64,000 nucleotides of DNA from JAHJDO01 sp964437505 (GTDB taxonomy: Bacteria; JAHJDO01), in contig CAYTGU010000008.1 in NCBI GenBank assembly GCA_964437505.1, positions 11,845 to 75,844 on the forward strand. The letters are read 5' to 3'. Within the stretch, counting starts at the first letter, position 1. Each line of letters starts with the position of its first letter. Made by a program: the position numbers and the translations under genes. Positions 51,071 to 60,159 of this stretch are shown here, piece by piece. The notes under the pieces are model-generated. The model was not told where the DNA came from and did not search any database. It was given only the letters and a program-made list of their open reading frames with translations.

Positions 51071-52310
51071 AACTTCTCTTCATTTTATTTATAAGAACCA
51101 AAACCCCATAAGAGGCGATAATAATTACAAACGGCATTATAGGCACTCTATACCGCGTTATTCCAACGATTATCATATGTATTAAAGTATAATAAACAAT
51201 TAACAAATGGAATAATAAAAGCTTACGCCACATGAACCGAGAAACTATAAGGCCAAAAATGAAGAAAGGAAGAATCAACCCAAAAGAGATTCCTCCAATA
51301 ATCACATACTTTAAATCAATCCCTAAATCTACTATTACTCCCTTTTTTATCTCATCCCTCTGATGAGGATATATCCGCCAAAATCTGAGGAATTTATTAA
51401 ATGACAGTTGAATAAATCTTGAGGGGTTCTTCTTTATAAAATCAAAGCCCATTTTGTAATAGAGTTTATCTCTATCCACTTCAGAAAGTTTATCAAATGC
51501 AGTAGAGTCCGAGCTATAACAATGTCCGCCTCCAGTGGCCAAAGGATTACTGCCAATCCAAAACGAATATCCACCCTCTGTAGTGGTGGGTACAAAAGCG
51601 TGATGCAGCCTATAATTTCTTCCAATCCACGGAGACATTGCTAAAAGAATAGTAAACGCAAAAATTAAAAAATGCATAAAAGCTTTCTTCTTGTCTTTCA
51701 TTCCAACTACTAACCAGATAAGAACCAAAGGGAAAAAAGCAAATAATATTGACCTGGTAAGAGAAGCCAGCGCAAAAAATATTCCAGCAAGCACTATATT
51801 GAAAAGAAAAAGATGACGACGATATTTAATGAGAAAAAGAAAACTTAATACAAGAAAAAACATGTATAACGTTTCAGTGCACAGGTGGGCACTATAATAG
51901 ACAAATTTTGGATAGATTACAGATATTCCCATTGCTATAAGACCTGTACTTTTACCAAAACTCTCTTTGCCAAGCCAATAAATCAAAAGGCAGGTAAAGG
52001 AACTTATAACAGCCAGAATTATTTTAGCTGCTAAATATGAGTGCCCAAAAAGAGAATATACCCCAGCTAAAAACAAAGGAAAAAGACACGGTCTGAACGA
52101 ATATCTTCCCTCTTGAAGTACCAGCCCCTTTCCACTTAAGAGATTTAAAGCCAATTTATCGTAAGTGCCTACATCAGGACCGATAAGTACTGTATTATCT
52201 AAGGTAAGAATATAAGCTATACGAATTAGAAAGGCCAGAAGCAGGATAAAGACAATTATTAATTTTGAATTTTTAAATTTTAATTCCATTTTTTTAGTCA
52301 AGTCCGTCAT
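51063..52310 (-). CDS. GT39-type membrane glycosyltransferase
   Basis: 415 residues from the ATG at 52310. The longer frame to 52373 would start upstream of a likely promoter (TTGATT at 52349-52354 and TACACT at 52326-52331, 17-base spacing). About ten membrane helices. GPDVGTYDKLALNLLSGKGL carries the first-loop Asp of PMT/ArnT-type enzymes. It is a clear paralogue of the gene at 39016, sharing FRPCLFPLFLAGVYSLFG-type and RYRVPIMPFVI segments. Confidence 0.82.
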   Translation of the reverse strand: MTDLTKKMELKFKNSKLIIVFILLLAFLIRIAYILTLDNTVLIGPDVGTYDKLALNLLSGKGLVLQEGRYSFRPCLFPLFLAGVYSLFGHSYLAAKIILAVISSFTCLLIYWLGKESFGKSTGLIAMGISVIYPKFVYYSAHLCTETLYMFFLVLSFLFLIKYRRHLFLFNIVLAGIFFALASLTRSILFAFFPLVLIWLVVGMKDKKKAFMHFLIFAFTILLAMSPWIGRNYRLHHAFVPTTTEGGYSFWIGSNPLATGGGHCYSSDSTAFDKLSEVDRDKLYYKMGFDFIKKNPSRFIQLSFNKFLRFWRIYPHQRDEIKKGVIVDLGIDLKYVIIGGISFGLILPFFIFGLIVSRFMWRKLLLFHLLIVYYTLIHMIIVGITRYRVPIMPFVIIIASYGVLVLINKMKRSYE

Positions 52311-52440
52311 TATACTTACTGAGCTAGTGTAATAGTTCCATAAACTAAAATCAAGAGAATTGAAAACGCACATAGAACTGTCAGTTTATTGTATTATAAG
52401 GTAATTTGATATTATTTTTATACAAAAACAAACTTTTTCC

Positions 52441-52469
52441 TTGACATCTATGTATTTCGATGTTAGAAT
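52441..52469 (+). promoter_or_regulatory. Consensus-like promoter, near-leaderless transcript
   Basis: TTGACA (52441-52446) and TAGAAT (52464-52469) are exactly 17 bases apart. Transcription should start about 52475-52477, which coincides with the ATG at 52477. Confidence 0.78.
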
Positions 52470-52476
52470 TTCGCAT

Positions 52477-52659
52477 ATGAGTGAAATAATGACTATAAAA
52501 GACGTAGCTGATTACATTAAAATGAACGAAAGAACAGTTTATAAGCTTGCCAATAATGCCAAGATTCCTGCTGTGAAACTTTCAAACCAATGGCGTTTCA
52601 AGAAAAACACAATAGATGAGTGGCTTGAAGCGCAAATGTATAAAAATGTGAGGAGGTGA
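52477..52659 (+). CDS. Excisionase-type helix-turn-helix DNA-binding protein
   Basis: 60 residues (MSEIMTIKDVADYIKMNERT, VYKLANNAKIPAVKLSNQW, RFKKNTIDEWLEAQ). This is the textbook MerR-like helix-turn-helix of the excisionase family (TIGR01764 type), a small transcriptional or recombination cofactor. A longer frame to 52441 begins with the TTG of the -35 box, so it is rejected. The mRNA is leaderless if translation begins at 52477, or has a 12-base leader if at 52489. A zinc-ribbon gene follows after 5 bases. Confidence 0.85.
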   Translation: MSEIMTIKDVADYIKMNERTVYKLANNAKIPAVKLSNQWRFKKNTIDEWLEAQMYKNVRR

Positions 52660-52664
52660 AGTAA

Positions 52665-52835
52665 ATGTATATATGTGAAACATGCAAAAATGAAGTAGAC
52701 TCAGTGTATTTTAAAAACAATAAGGAAGTATGTGAAAAATGCTACAGAGGACATAAAGCAGAAACAAACAAAGCAGAGATTAATTCCTCGCTTATAGAAG
52801 AGCATGCTGAGCCAACTGCTGTTGCAGTAAACTAA
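52665..52835 (+). CDS. Small zinc-ribbon protein
   Basis: 56 residues. CETCKNEVDSVYF and VCEKCYRGHK supply two CxxC knuckles for one zinc ion, followed by an acidic tail. AGGAGG lies 8 bases upstream, overlapping the end of the preceding gene, so both are co-transcribed. The stop codon overlaps the convergent nadE end by 4 bases. It is probably a nucleic-acid- or protein-binding partner of the helix-turn-helix protein. Confidence 0.72.
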   Translation: MYICETCKNEVDSVYFKNNKEVCEKCYRGHKAETNKAEINSSLIEEHAEPTAVAVN

Positions 52836-53551
52836 GGGGTTGGAATAGGATCTCGTTTATGCTGTGAACTTGATATCATACTCGTTATTTTACCGAGGTT
52901 TTGTTTATCTATATCTCTGATATCGTTGCTTTCGATTGCCTTTAGAATACTGTCTGCTTCGTCATATAAAAGGCCCATTTCATCTTCATCAAATTGATCT
53001 GGCCACAGACCTGCAGATGGTCTTCTTGCTATAACGTCTGGTGGTATGCTCAAGTCCTCAGCCAACTGTCTTACCTGAGTCTTAAGCAAATTACCTAGAG
53101 GAAGAATATCTACCCCTCCATCTCCATACTTTGTATAATAGCCAAGTTTTATTTCTGTCTTATTTCCACATCCACAGACCAGATATCCATAGTTAGCTGC
53201 ATAGTAGTATAATGTAAGCATCCTTAATCTTGGTTTCAGGTTTGCTCTGGCTATATCATTTTCGAAAGCTGGTAAAACCTCCAGAAGTTTTTTAAATGAC
53301 TCATCAAGAGATATTTTCTTAACTGGAATTGAGAACTTGTTTGCAATCAAAAATGCCATATCTTCATCATCTATATGGCTCTCACATGGCATTATTAACC
53401 CAAGACAATTATCTCCGAAAGCCCTTTTTGAAAGCACTGCTACACAAGCAGAATCAATGCCTCCACTAAGACCAAAAACCAAACCCTTTGCTCCTGACTT
53501 TTTCACTTGCTCTTTGAGCCATGAAACTATATTTGTTGCTATATTATCCAT
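52832..53551 (-). CDS. nadE: NAD+ synthase (ammonia-dependent type)
   Basis: 239 residues from the ATG at 53551, which overlaps the glutamine synthetase stop as TAATG; a longer frame to 53593 is unlikely. The PP-loop is GLSGGIDSACVAVLSKRAFG. CGCGNKTEIKLGYYTKYGDG and RRPSAGLWPDQFDEDEMGL are NadE signatures. It turns nicotinate adenine dinucleotide into NAD with ATP and ammonia. No glutaminase domain is present, so free ammonia is used. Coupling to a glutamine synthetase gene fits nitrogen supply. Confidence 0.93.
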   Translation of the reverse strand: MDNIATNIVSWLKEQVKKSGAKGLVFGLSGGIDSACVAVLSKRAFGDNCLGLIMPCESHIDDEDMAFLIANKFSIPVKKISLDESFKKLLEVLPAFENDIARANLKPRLRMLTLYYYAANYGYLVCGCGNKTEIKLGYYTKYGDGGVDILPLGNLLKTQVRQLAEDLSIPPDVIARRPSAGLWPDQFDEDEMGLLYDEADSILKAIESNDIRDIDKQNLGKITSMISSSQHKRDPIPTP

Positions 53552-55743
53552 TATTGCACAAACAGCATCTCCCTGTATTTTGGCAGGTCCCAATGCTCAT
53601 CAGCTACAACACATTCAAGTTCATCAACATGTTTTCTTATATGCTCCATCAGCGGTTTTAATTCTTTAAAGAATAAATCAGATTTTTCCTCTACTTTCAG
53701 ATTGCTGACTTTCTTCAGAAGCCCCTCCATTCTACGTGTATGCTTCCTCACATAATATATCTTATCTGTTACATCAATTAAGTGATTTTTAAGATCTTCG
53801 AAAACTTTTTCTTTAACTCTTAAGCCTGCACTCTTCTTTAAACTAACCAGATCTGTAAGATTCTTTGCCAAAAGCCCCTGATAATCAAAGCCTGCTGGTA
53901 CTACATTCGAGTCCACCATTTCACGTAAAGTATTGGCTTCAATCTCTAACTTCTTACAATACATATCCATCCATATATTATACCTTGAAACTAATTCTCC
54001 CCTCGTAAGCACACCATATTTTTTAAACAGAGTTACGTTCTCCTCCTTAATGAGAGCCTTCAAGGCCTTAGGTGTTGAAGGTTCATTAATTAGCCCTCTT
54101 TCCCCAGCTTCTTTTATCCAGCTTTTAGAATAATTATCACCCTCAAACCTGATTGGTTTAGTTTCTTTAATGATTTTTTTCAATACATACAGCACCTTCA
54201 AACTAAAATCCTTGTGATTAGACTCCTTTTTTATTCTATCCGTAATATAATCTATGGATTCCGCGACAATCGTATTAATAACCATAACAGGCGTTGAAAT
54301 ATTCTGGGAACTCCCAACTGCTCTAAATTCAAACTTTCTACCGGTAAAAGCAAAAGGAGAAGTCCTGTTCCTGTCAACTGCATCTTTACTAAATGTCGGT
54401 AATTTACCAATGCCAAGATTTATAATATCCTGTTTGCTGAACTCTGCCTTTTTACCTTTTTCTATTGTATTGAGAATCTTTGTTAACTGATCACCGACAA
54501 ACACTGACATAACTGCAGGTGGAGCTTCGTTAGCTCCAAGCCTATGTTCATTACCCGCTGAGGCTATACTGGCATTTAACAAATCAGCATGTTTATAAAC
54601 AGCCCGGATTACAGCTATTAACAACACCAGAAACCGCAAATTGTCTTCTGGCGTATTCCCATGATTAAAAAGATTATTTCTCTTATCATCTGACAGAGAC
54701 CAATTAATGTGCTTTCCACTTCCATTTATACCTGCAAACGGTTTTTCATGTAAGAGGCACACCATATCATGTTTCAAGGCGATCTTTTTGATAATATCCA
54801 TAAGAAGCTGATTGTGGTCTGTTGCAATATTGGAGTCCTCAAAAATAGGAGCAAACTCAAATTGGTGAGGAGCAACTTCATTATGTCTGGTCTTTAAAGG
54901 AATACCCAATTTATAGGCCTCAATACTTACATCATTCATATAATTTATAACACGCTCTTTAATTGAGCCAAAGTATTGATCCTCCAATTGCTGTCCTTTT
55001 GGAGATAATGCTCCAATTAGTGTGCGCTCTGTCATAAGTAAATCCTGGCGCATTCTATAAAACCGCTTATCTATTAAAAAATATTCCTGTTCAGCGCCAC
55101 AATCTGAAAAGACCCTTTTTACATCCTTATGCCCGAAAAGCTTTAAAAGCCCAACCGTTGCTTTGTTAATAGCCTCATCAGAGCGCAGTAGAGGAAGTTT
55201 TTTATCAAGCGCTTCTCCATGATATGAAACGAATATGGATGGAATACACAGAGTTTTTCCAAGTTCGCATTCTATAATAAACGCAGGGCTTGAAGGGTCC
55301 CATGCTGTATACCCGCGCGCTTCAAAGGTAGTTCTTATCCCTCCGCTTGGAAAGCTGGACGCATCAGGCTCACCCTGAATAAGCATTGATCCGCTAAACT
55401 TCTCAATAGCCCTGCCTTCTCCATCAAGCGAAATAAAACTATCATGCTTCTCAGCTGTAAGACCTGTCATAGGCTGAAACCAGTGTGTATAATAAGTCGC
55501 CCCCTTTCCAATTGCCCAATCCTTCATTGCCTTTGCTATTTCATCTGCTTCCTTCATGGTGATTGTCTTCCCTTCATCAAGCCAGCGTCTAAATGATGCA
55601 AAGGTCTTTTTACTTATGTGGTTTTTTATCACAGAAATACTAAACGTGTTTTCACCAAAGTAGCTTGATGCTTTTCTAGGTAACTTCTCCATGCTTAACT
55701 TTACACCACCAATCTTTTCTAATATATTTTGTCTTATGCTCAT
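53551..55743 (-). CDS. glnN: Type III glutamine synthetase
   Basis: 730 residues, the usual length of GSIII. Characteristic segments are WFQPMTGLTAEKHDSFIS, SGGIRTTFEARGYTAWDP, RHNEVAPHQFEFAPIFEDSN and NGSGKHINWSLSDD. Others are GNEHRLGANEAPPA and RNRTSPFAFTGRKFEFRAVG; these hold the metal, glutamate and ATP sites. It makes glutamine from glutamate, ammonia and ATP. It is the upstream partner of nadE with a 1-base overlap. Confidence 0.96.
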   Translation of the reverse strand: MSIRQNILEKIGGVKLSMEKLPRKASSYFGENTFSISVIKNHISKKTFASFRRWLDEGKTITMKEADEIAKAMKDWAIGKGATYYTHWFQPMTGLTAEKHDSFISLDGEGRAIEKFSGSMLIQGEPDASSFPSGGIRTTFEARGYTAWDPSSPAFIIECELGKTLCIPSIFVSYHGEALDKKLPLLRSDEAINKATVGLLKLFGHKDVKRVFSDCGAEQEYFLIDKRFYRMRQDLLMTERTLIGALSPKGQQLEDQYFGSIKERVINYMNDVSIEAYKLGIPLKTRHNEVAPHQFEFAPIFEDSNIATDHNQLLMDIIKKIALKHDMVCLLHEKPFAGINGSGKHINWSLSDDKRNNLFNHGNTPEDNLRFLVLLIAVIRAVYKHADLLNASIASAGNEHRLGANEAPPAVMSVFVGDQLTKILNTIEKGKKAEFSKQDIINLGIGKLPTFSKDAVDRNRTSPFAFTGRKFEFRAVGSSQNISTPVMVINTIVAESIDYITDRIKKESNHKDFSLKVLYVLKKIIKETKPIRFEGDNYSKSWIKEAGERGLINEPSTPKALKALIKEENVTLFKKYGVLTRGELVSRYNIWMDMYCKKLEIEANTLREMVDSNVVPAGFDYQGLLAKNLTDLVSLKKSAGLRVKEKVFEDLKNHLIDVTDKIYYVRKHTRRMEGLLKKVSNLKVEEKSDLFFKELKPLMEHIRKHVDELECVVADEHWDLPKYREMLFVQ

Positions 55744-55744
55744 C

Positions 55745-56683
55745 TTATCCCCTCTCTTGATATAATCTGCCCTGAAACGTATTCATTTGTAGAAACTTCT
55801 CTTCTATTTTACCCAGCGCTTTGTTTTTGTCAACAATCCACATTGGCGCTATAAGTAATTCCCTTGGACAATCTGCAGTTATTCTCTGAATCACAGTCTC
55901 TGACCAGATACGTTCCAAAAACCCTACAGCCAAATTCACATACGCATCTAATTCCAACGGCTTATACTGTCCCTTCCTATAAATCTCTTCCAGTTTTGTT
56001 CCTTTTATTATATGAAGAGGATGAATCTTTATGCCATCTAATTTAAGCCTGCCTAGGATTTCTGCGGTTTCTAAGATATCTCTCTCAGTTTCATAAGGAA
56101 GTCCTATAATCACATGAACACATATCTTTATGTTTTTTCTTTCCCTCGTCAGATTCACAGCTTCCGGAAAATCCTTATAAACATGCCCTCTATTTATAAA
56201 CTCTAATGTCTTATTGTGTATACTTTGAAGACCATACTCAATCCATACTTCGTAGTCAGACGTATAGCTTTCAATCAGATCAAGAATCTCCTCATTTATA
56301 CAATCAGGACGAGTACCAATGGATATGCCTACAACGTTTTCAAATTTTCTGATGATATCATACTTTTTCTTCAAAACTTCTAAAGGAGCGTATGTATTTG
56401 TATATGCCTGAAAATACACTATAAATTTCTCTGCTTTAAACCTTCGCTTACCAAACTCTATGCCTTTAGCAATTTGCTCTTCTATTGGCAGCGAAGCAAT
56501 ACGGCTGTTAAAGCTGAATCCCCTATTATCACAATAGATACAGCCGTTTTTACTCTTGGAGCCGTCTCTATTAGGACAGGAGAACCCAGCATCTATACTT
56601 ACCTTATAAACCCGAGTCCCAAAACGTTTCCTGAGATACTTAGAAAATTTGTAATATATCTCCCTTCTTGCTATTAGAGTCAT
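55745..56683 (-). CDS. TIGR01212-type radical SAM protein (YhcC-like)
   Basis: 312 residues. The cluster region reads VSIDAGFSCPNRDGSKSKNG then CIYCDNRGFSFN. VGISIGTRPDCINEEILDLI, WIEYGLQSIHNKTLEFINRG and KIHPLHIIKGTKLEEIYRKG are typical of the YhcC family. A radical SAM domain is clear; the physiological reaction of the family is not well established to my knowledge. It ends 2 bases before the glnN start region. Confidence 0.9.
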   Translation of the reverse strand: MTLIARREIYYKFSKYLRKRFGTRVYKVSIDAGFSCPNRDGSKSKNGCIYCDNRGFSFNSRIASLPIEEQIAKGIEFGKRRFKAEKFIVYFQAYTNTYAPLEVLKKKYDIIRKFENVVGISIGTRPDCINEEILDLIESYTSDYEVWIEYGLQSIHNKTLEFINRGHVYKDFPEAVNLTRERKNIKICVHVIIGLPYETERDILETAEILGRLKLDGIKIHPLHIIKGTKLEEIYRKGQYKPLELDAYVNLAVGFLERIWSETVIQRITADCPRELLIAPMWIVDKNKALGKIEEKFLQMNTFQGRLYQERG

Positions 56684-56691
56684 CTTAATAT

Positions 56692-58518
56692 TTAATTTTG
56701 CACTTTTGATTTTGAATTTTGAATTTTCTTAAGAAACACCATTAGAATCATGATTGCTGCAGGGGTTACACCAGAAATGCGGTTTGTCTGCCCTAGCGAT
56801 ACAGGCTGGAATTTTTTTAGTTTTTCCTTAATCTCTAGAGATAATCCATGAACATCTGCGTAGTCTAAATCTCTTGGAATCCTTATATTCTCAAGATCCT
56901 TAAATTTTCTTATATCTCTGACCTGTCTCTGAATAAACCCTGCGTATTTGACCTCTATCTCCATTTGATTTAGCACATCATCAGGTAAATCAATCCCAAA
57001 AGTATTAATGTTAACTTCCGGACGTCTAAGAAATTCCTCCAGAGAAATAGTCTTTTTAAGAGAAGAAACAGTGGAAGGATTTATTTTCTCTCTTTTGAGA
57101 TACTTTAATCCTTGTTCAATTTTTCTTTGCTTCTCAACAGTCTTATCAAAATCTTCCATGGAAACAAGCCCTGCTTCATATCCAATTTTTCTTAATCGTA
57201 AATCCGCATTATCTTCACGAATAACAAGGCGGTGCTCAACGCGCGAAGTAAACATCCTGTATGGCTCATTTGTACCCTTAGTTACAAGATCATCAAGCAG
57301 TACACCAATATAACTGGTAGAACGACCCAATATAAGCGAAGCTTTTTTTCTTATCTTCAACACAGAATTTACTCCCGCAATCAGTCCCTGTGCTGCGGCT
57401 TCTTCATATCCTGTGGTACCGTTGATCTGTCCTGCCGTGTATAAGTTGGAAACAAGTTTTGTCTCTAAAGTCGGATAAATCTGTGTAGGATCCAAAACAT
57501 CGTGTTCTATTCCATAACCCATATGTGTGGGCTTTGCCTTCTCCAATCCTTTGATTGAATGTAAAAAATCCAGCTGAATATCTTCCGGCAGACTTGTAGC
57601 AAGCCCGTTAGGATAGAATTCAAACGTATCCAATCCCTCTGGCTCAATAAATATCTGATGACGACTTTTATCAGCAAACTTTACTATTTTGTCTTCAATT
57701 GAAGGGCAGTATCGCACTCCTGTACCATGAATTACACCGGTAAACAAAGGTGACTTACTCAGCCCGCTCCGAATAATCTCGTGTGTCCTTTGATTGGTAT
57801 AGGTAAGATAGCAGGGGACTTGTTTTTGGTCTATGCATTGCGTTGAAAAAGAAAACGGAATGGGATTCTTATCCCCCTCTTGAATCTCCAGTTCTGAAAA
57901 GTTGATTGTTCTTCCATCCAGCCTTGGACACGTTCCTGTTTTAAAACGAAGAAGTTTAAAGCCCAAATCCTCTAAGGAATTCGAAAGTTTTGTTGCTGCT
58001 TTTTCCCCCATTCTACCGCCCGGAAAATGTTTAAGCCCTACATGAAGCAACCCATTCAAGAATGTGCCGGGAGTAATAATTACTGCTTTAGCGAGAATCT
58101 TCCCGGAACTGGTTTTCACTCCAATAGTAGACATATTTTTCACAACTAATCCTATAACCTGGTCTTCATTTACCTCAAGATTTTCCTGCTTATCCACAAC
58201 ATTCCTCATATAAAATTTGTACTTTTCCCTGTCTATCTGTGCACGTGAGGAACGTACTGCAGGCCCTTTGGAAGAATTGAGCTGACGGAACTGTATACCG
58301 GCGTAATCAGCTGCCTTTGCCATTTCGCCACCAAGAGCATCTATTTCTTTAACAAGCTGCCCCTTGCCTATTCCACCAATTGCCGGATTGCAGGACATAA
58401 AGCCAATATTATCCCTGTTCATTGTAATAAGAAGCGTCTTAGCAGCCATCCTCGCGCTTGCCAGAGCTGCCTCGCACCCTGCATGCCCCCCACCAACAAC
58501 AATTACATCATATTTCAT
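56692..58518 (-). CDS. mnmG: tRNA uridine-5-carboxymethylaminomethyl modification enzyme MnmG
   Basis: 608 residues. The FAD site is VVGGGHAGCEAALASARMAA, with SCNPAIGGIGKGQLVKEIDA, RTHEIIRSGLSKSPLF and TAGQINGTTGYEEAAAQGL as family hallmarks, and GLSLEIKEKLKKFQPVSLGQ in the MnmE-binding C-terminal region. With MnmE it installs the cmnm5 group on the wobble uridine of several tRNAs, using FAD and methylene-tetrahydrofolate. No mnmE is in the window. An extended -10 promoter lies upstream. Confidence 0.97.
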   Translation of the reverse strand: MKYDVIVVGGGHAGCEAALASARMAAKTLLITMNRDNIGFMSCNPAIGGIGKGQLVKEIDALGGEMAKAADYAGIQFRQLNSSKGPAVRSSRAQIDREKYKFYMRNVVDKQENLEVNEDQVIGLVVKNMSTIGVKTSSGKILAKAVIITPGTFLNGLLHVGLKHFPGGRMGEKAATKLSNSLEDLGFKLLRFKTGTCPRLDGRTINFSELEIQEGDKNPIPFSFSTQCIDQKQVPCYLTYTNQRTHEIIRSGLSKSPLFTGVIHGTGVRYCPSIEDKIVKFADKSRHQIFIEPEGLDTFEFYPNGLATSLPEDIQLDFLHSIKGLEKAKPTHMGYGIEHDVLDPTQIYPTLETKLVSNLYTAGQINGTTGYEEAAAQGLIAGVNSVLKIRKKASLILGRSTSYIGVLLDDLVTKGTNEPYRMFTSRVEHRLVIREDNADLRLRKIGYEAGLVSMEDFDKTVEKQRKIEQGLKYLKREKINPSTVSSLKKTISLEEFLRRPEVNINTFGIDLPDDVLNQMEIEVKYAGFIQRQVRDIRKFKDLENIRIPRDLDYADVHGLSLEIKEKLKKFQPVSLGQTNRISGVTPAAIMILMVFLKKIQNSKSKVQN

Positions 58519-58558
58519 TTTACCTCGTTCATAACTTTACTCACTTCCGATGGCTGCT

Positions 58559-58567
58559 ATTATAGCA
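58559..58567 (-). promoter_or_regulatory. Extended -10 promoter for mnmG
   Basis: TGCTATAAT on the minus strand (58559-58567) is a perfect extended -10 element, about 40 bases upstream of the mnmG start. No good -35 box accompanies it, as is usual for this class. Confidence 0.6.
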
Positions 58568-58604
58568 TTTTTTTAACCAGTTTTTCTCATACATAAAAAG
58601 CACA

Positions 58605-58637
58605 GCAAGAAAAACATGGAAAAAGGAGTTTTCTTGC
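58605..58637 (-). terminator. Hairpin after coaD, possible terminator
   Basis: GCAAGAAAA (58605-58613) pairs with TTTTCTTGC (58629-58637), 9 bp around a 15-base loop. It lies about 75 bases past the coaD stop. The stem is AT-rich and the following T-run is short, so termination is uncertain. Confidence 0.4.
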
Positions 58638-58711
58638 CTTCTTCATACCATAAAAAATACTTATAGAATAGAACAGAAATAATGAGAGAAACCAGTTGTT
58701 CACTGTCTAGT

Positions 58712-59194
58712 TTATATGCTCAATTTCTTCTTTAGATATTCTTCTACAACTTTGGGGACAAATTTGCTGATATCTGCATTCATAGATGCAATCTGTTTTA
58801 TAGTCTTGGAACTAACATAGGAAAAAGATTCATTCGGCATCATAAATATTGTCTCTATGTCTGAAGATAATTTCCGATTAGTCAGTGCCATCTGAAATTC
58901 ATACTCAAAATCTGAAAATGCGCGTACGCCTCTTAAAACAACATTTGCTTCTTTCACGTGCACATAATCAACAAGAAGGCCATTAAAATCATCAACTTCT
59001 ACATTCTTCATACTCTTTGTGATTTCCTTTAACATGTCCACTCTTTCAAAAACTGTAAAAAGAGGATTTTTATCAGGATTATGCGCAACTGCGACAATTA
59101 ATTTATCGAATATTTTAATACCTCTTTTGATAAGGTCAACGTGTCCGTGAGTTACGGGATCAAAAGTGCCTGGATATATTGCTATTTTATTCAT
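58712..59194 (-). CDS. coaD: Phosphopantetheine adenylyltransferase
   Basis: 160 residues. YPGTFDPVTHGHVDLIKRG contains the nucleotidyltransferase T/HxGH motif. GVRAFSDFEYEFQMALTNRK and FMMPNESFSYVSSKTIKQIA are typical CoaD segments. It transfers AMP from ATP to 4'-phosphopantetheine in coenzyme A synthesis. It overlaps the last SPFH gene as ATGA, so it is expressed with the hfl-like operon. Confidence 0.97.
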   Translation of the reverse strand: MNKIAIYPGTFDPVTHGHVDLIKRGIKIFDKLIVAVAHNPDKNPLFTVFERVDMLKEITKSMKNVEVDDFNGLLVDYVHVKEANVVLRGVRAFSDFEYEFQMALTNRKLSSDIETIFMMPNESFSYVSSKTIKQIASMNADISKFVPKVVEEYLKKKLSI

Positions 59195-60159
59195 TGTGAG
59201 TTTATAAAAAACTTTGTGTTTGCTATTTCCTTGCCATTTATGTGTGAACCAGTGATATATTTTTTTGCTTTTGGCATGACTTTCTCCAATGTCTCCACAT
59301 GTAACCTAAACCCTGTAATATCCTCTGCTTTCTTATACTCCTTTAATATCTTCAAGAATTTACGAGTCTCTCCCTGCGCATAGGCTATCTTCTTTATCTT
59401 ATATGCCTGTGCCTGACTGATTGCTTTTGCAGCCTCTGCCTGCGCATTTGGAATGATCTTGTTAGAATATGATTCTGCGTCGTGAATCATGGTTGAAGCG
59501 TCTTCTCTGGCATTGACTACATCTTTAAACATTGGAAGAACTTCTGATGGAGGCTCTATATTCTTAAGTTCCACTGACTTTATCTCTAAACCAGTTCCTA
59601 GAAAATCCAATCTTTCCTGACATAGGCGCATAATATCTTGCTGAAACCTATACTTAGCTATAGTAAGAATATCATCGACATTTACTTTAGCAATCGCGTC
59701 GACCATAGCTGCATACATTGAATTTTTAAGGATCTTCTCTGAATTATAAATTTCATATAAAAAGCTCTTTGGCTCTTTTATTTGATAATTAACAATCATC
59801 TTAAGATGCACTATATTTTTGTCCCCTGTTATACAATAAGATGGCAATGTATCCTTTCCTGTTTTATCCGACCAAAATGAAAGCTCCGTTCTCATAACTT
59901 CTTTAATCTTCACCTTATCAACTTCGTCTATTGGCCATGGCATACGATAGTGAATACCAGACTCAACATTCTCCCTGATTAGTTTTCCAAATCGCTTGAT
60001 AAGTCCAACTTCATTTGTTTTCACAGTATATATGCCCGAGAGCAAGTATATTCCAAATAGCAATATGGCAAACCAACGACATAATTTATGAGTATCTGCC
60101 GAAAAAGCAGATAGAATATCCTTTTTTAGCTCAATAAGATTTCTGCTGTCTTTATGCAC
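59191..60159 (-). CDS. SPFH protein, second HflK-like
   Basis: 322 residues. The start is GTG at 60159, sharing one base with the previous stop. One membrane helix (FAILLFGIYLLSGIYTV) is followed by band-7: NEVGLIKRFGKLIRENVESG, MPWPIDEVDKVKIKEVMRTE, LKNIEPPSEVLPMFKDVVNA and REDASTMIHDAESYSNKIIP. The HflK-type WPID segment identifies the subfamily. A third SPFH subunit beyond the normal HflK-HflC pair is unusual. A complex around FtsH is inferred. Confidence 0.88.
   Translation of the reverse strand: MHKDSRNLIELKKDILSAFSADTHKLCRWFAILLFGIYLLSGIYTVKTNEVGLIKRFGKLIRENVESGIHYRMPWPIDEVDKVKIKEVMRTELSFWSDKTGKDTLPSYCITGDKNIVHLKMIVNYQIKEPKSFLYEIYNSEKILKNSMYAAMVDAIAKVNVDDILTIAKYRFQQDIMRLCQERLDFLGTGLEIKSVELKNIEPPSEVLPMFKDVVNAREDASTMIHDAESYSNKIIPNAQAEAAKAISQAQAYKIKKIAYAQGETRKFLKILKEYKKAEDITGFRLHVETLEKVMPKAKKYITGSHINGKEIANTKFFINSQ

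Noticed and set aside
52441..52476. Upstream TTG start for the excisionase-like protein
   Set aside because: The TTG is part of a TTGACA -35 box and lies upstream of the predicted transcription start.
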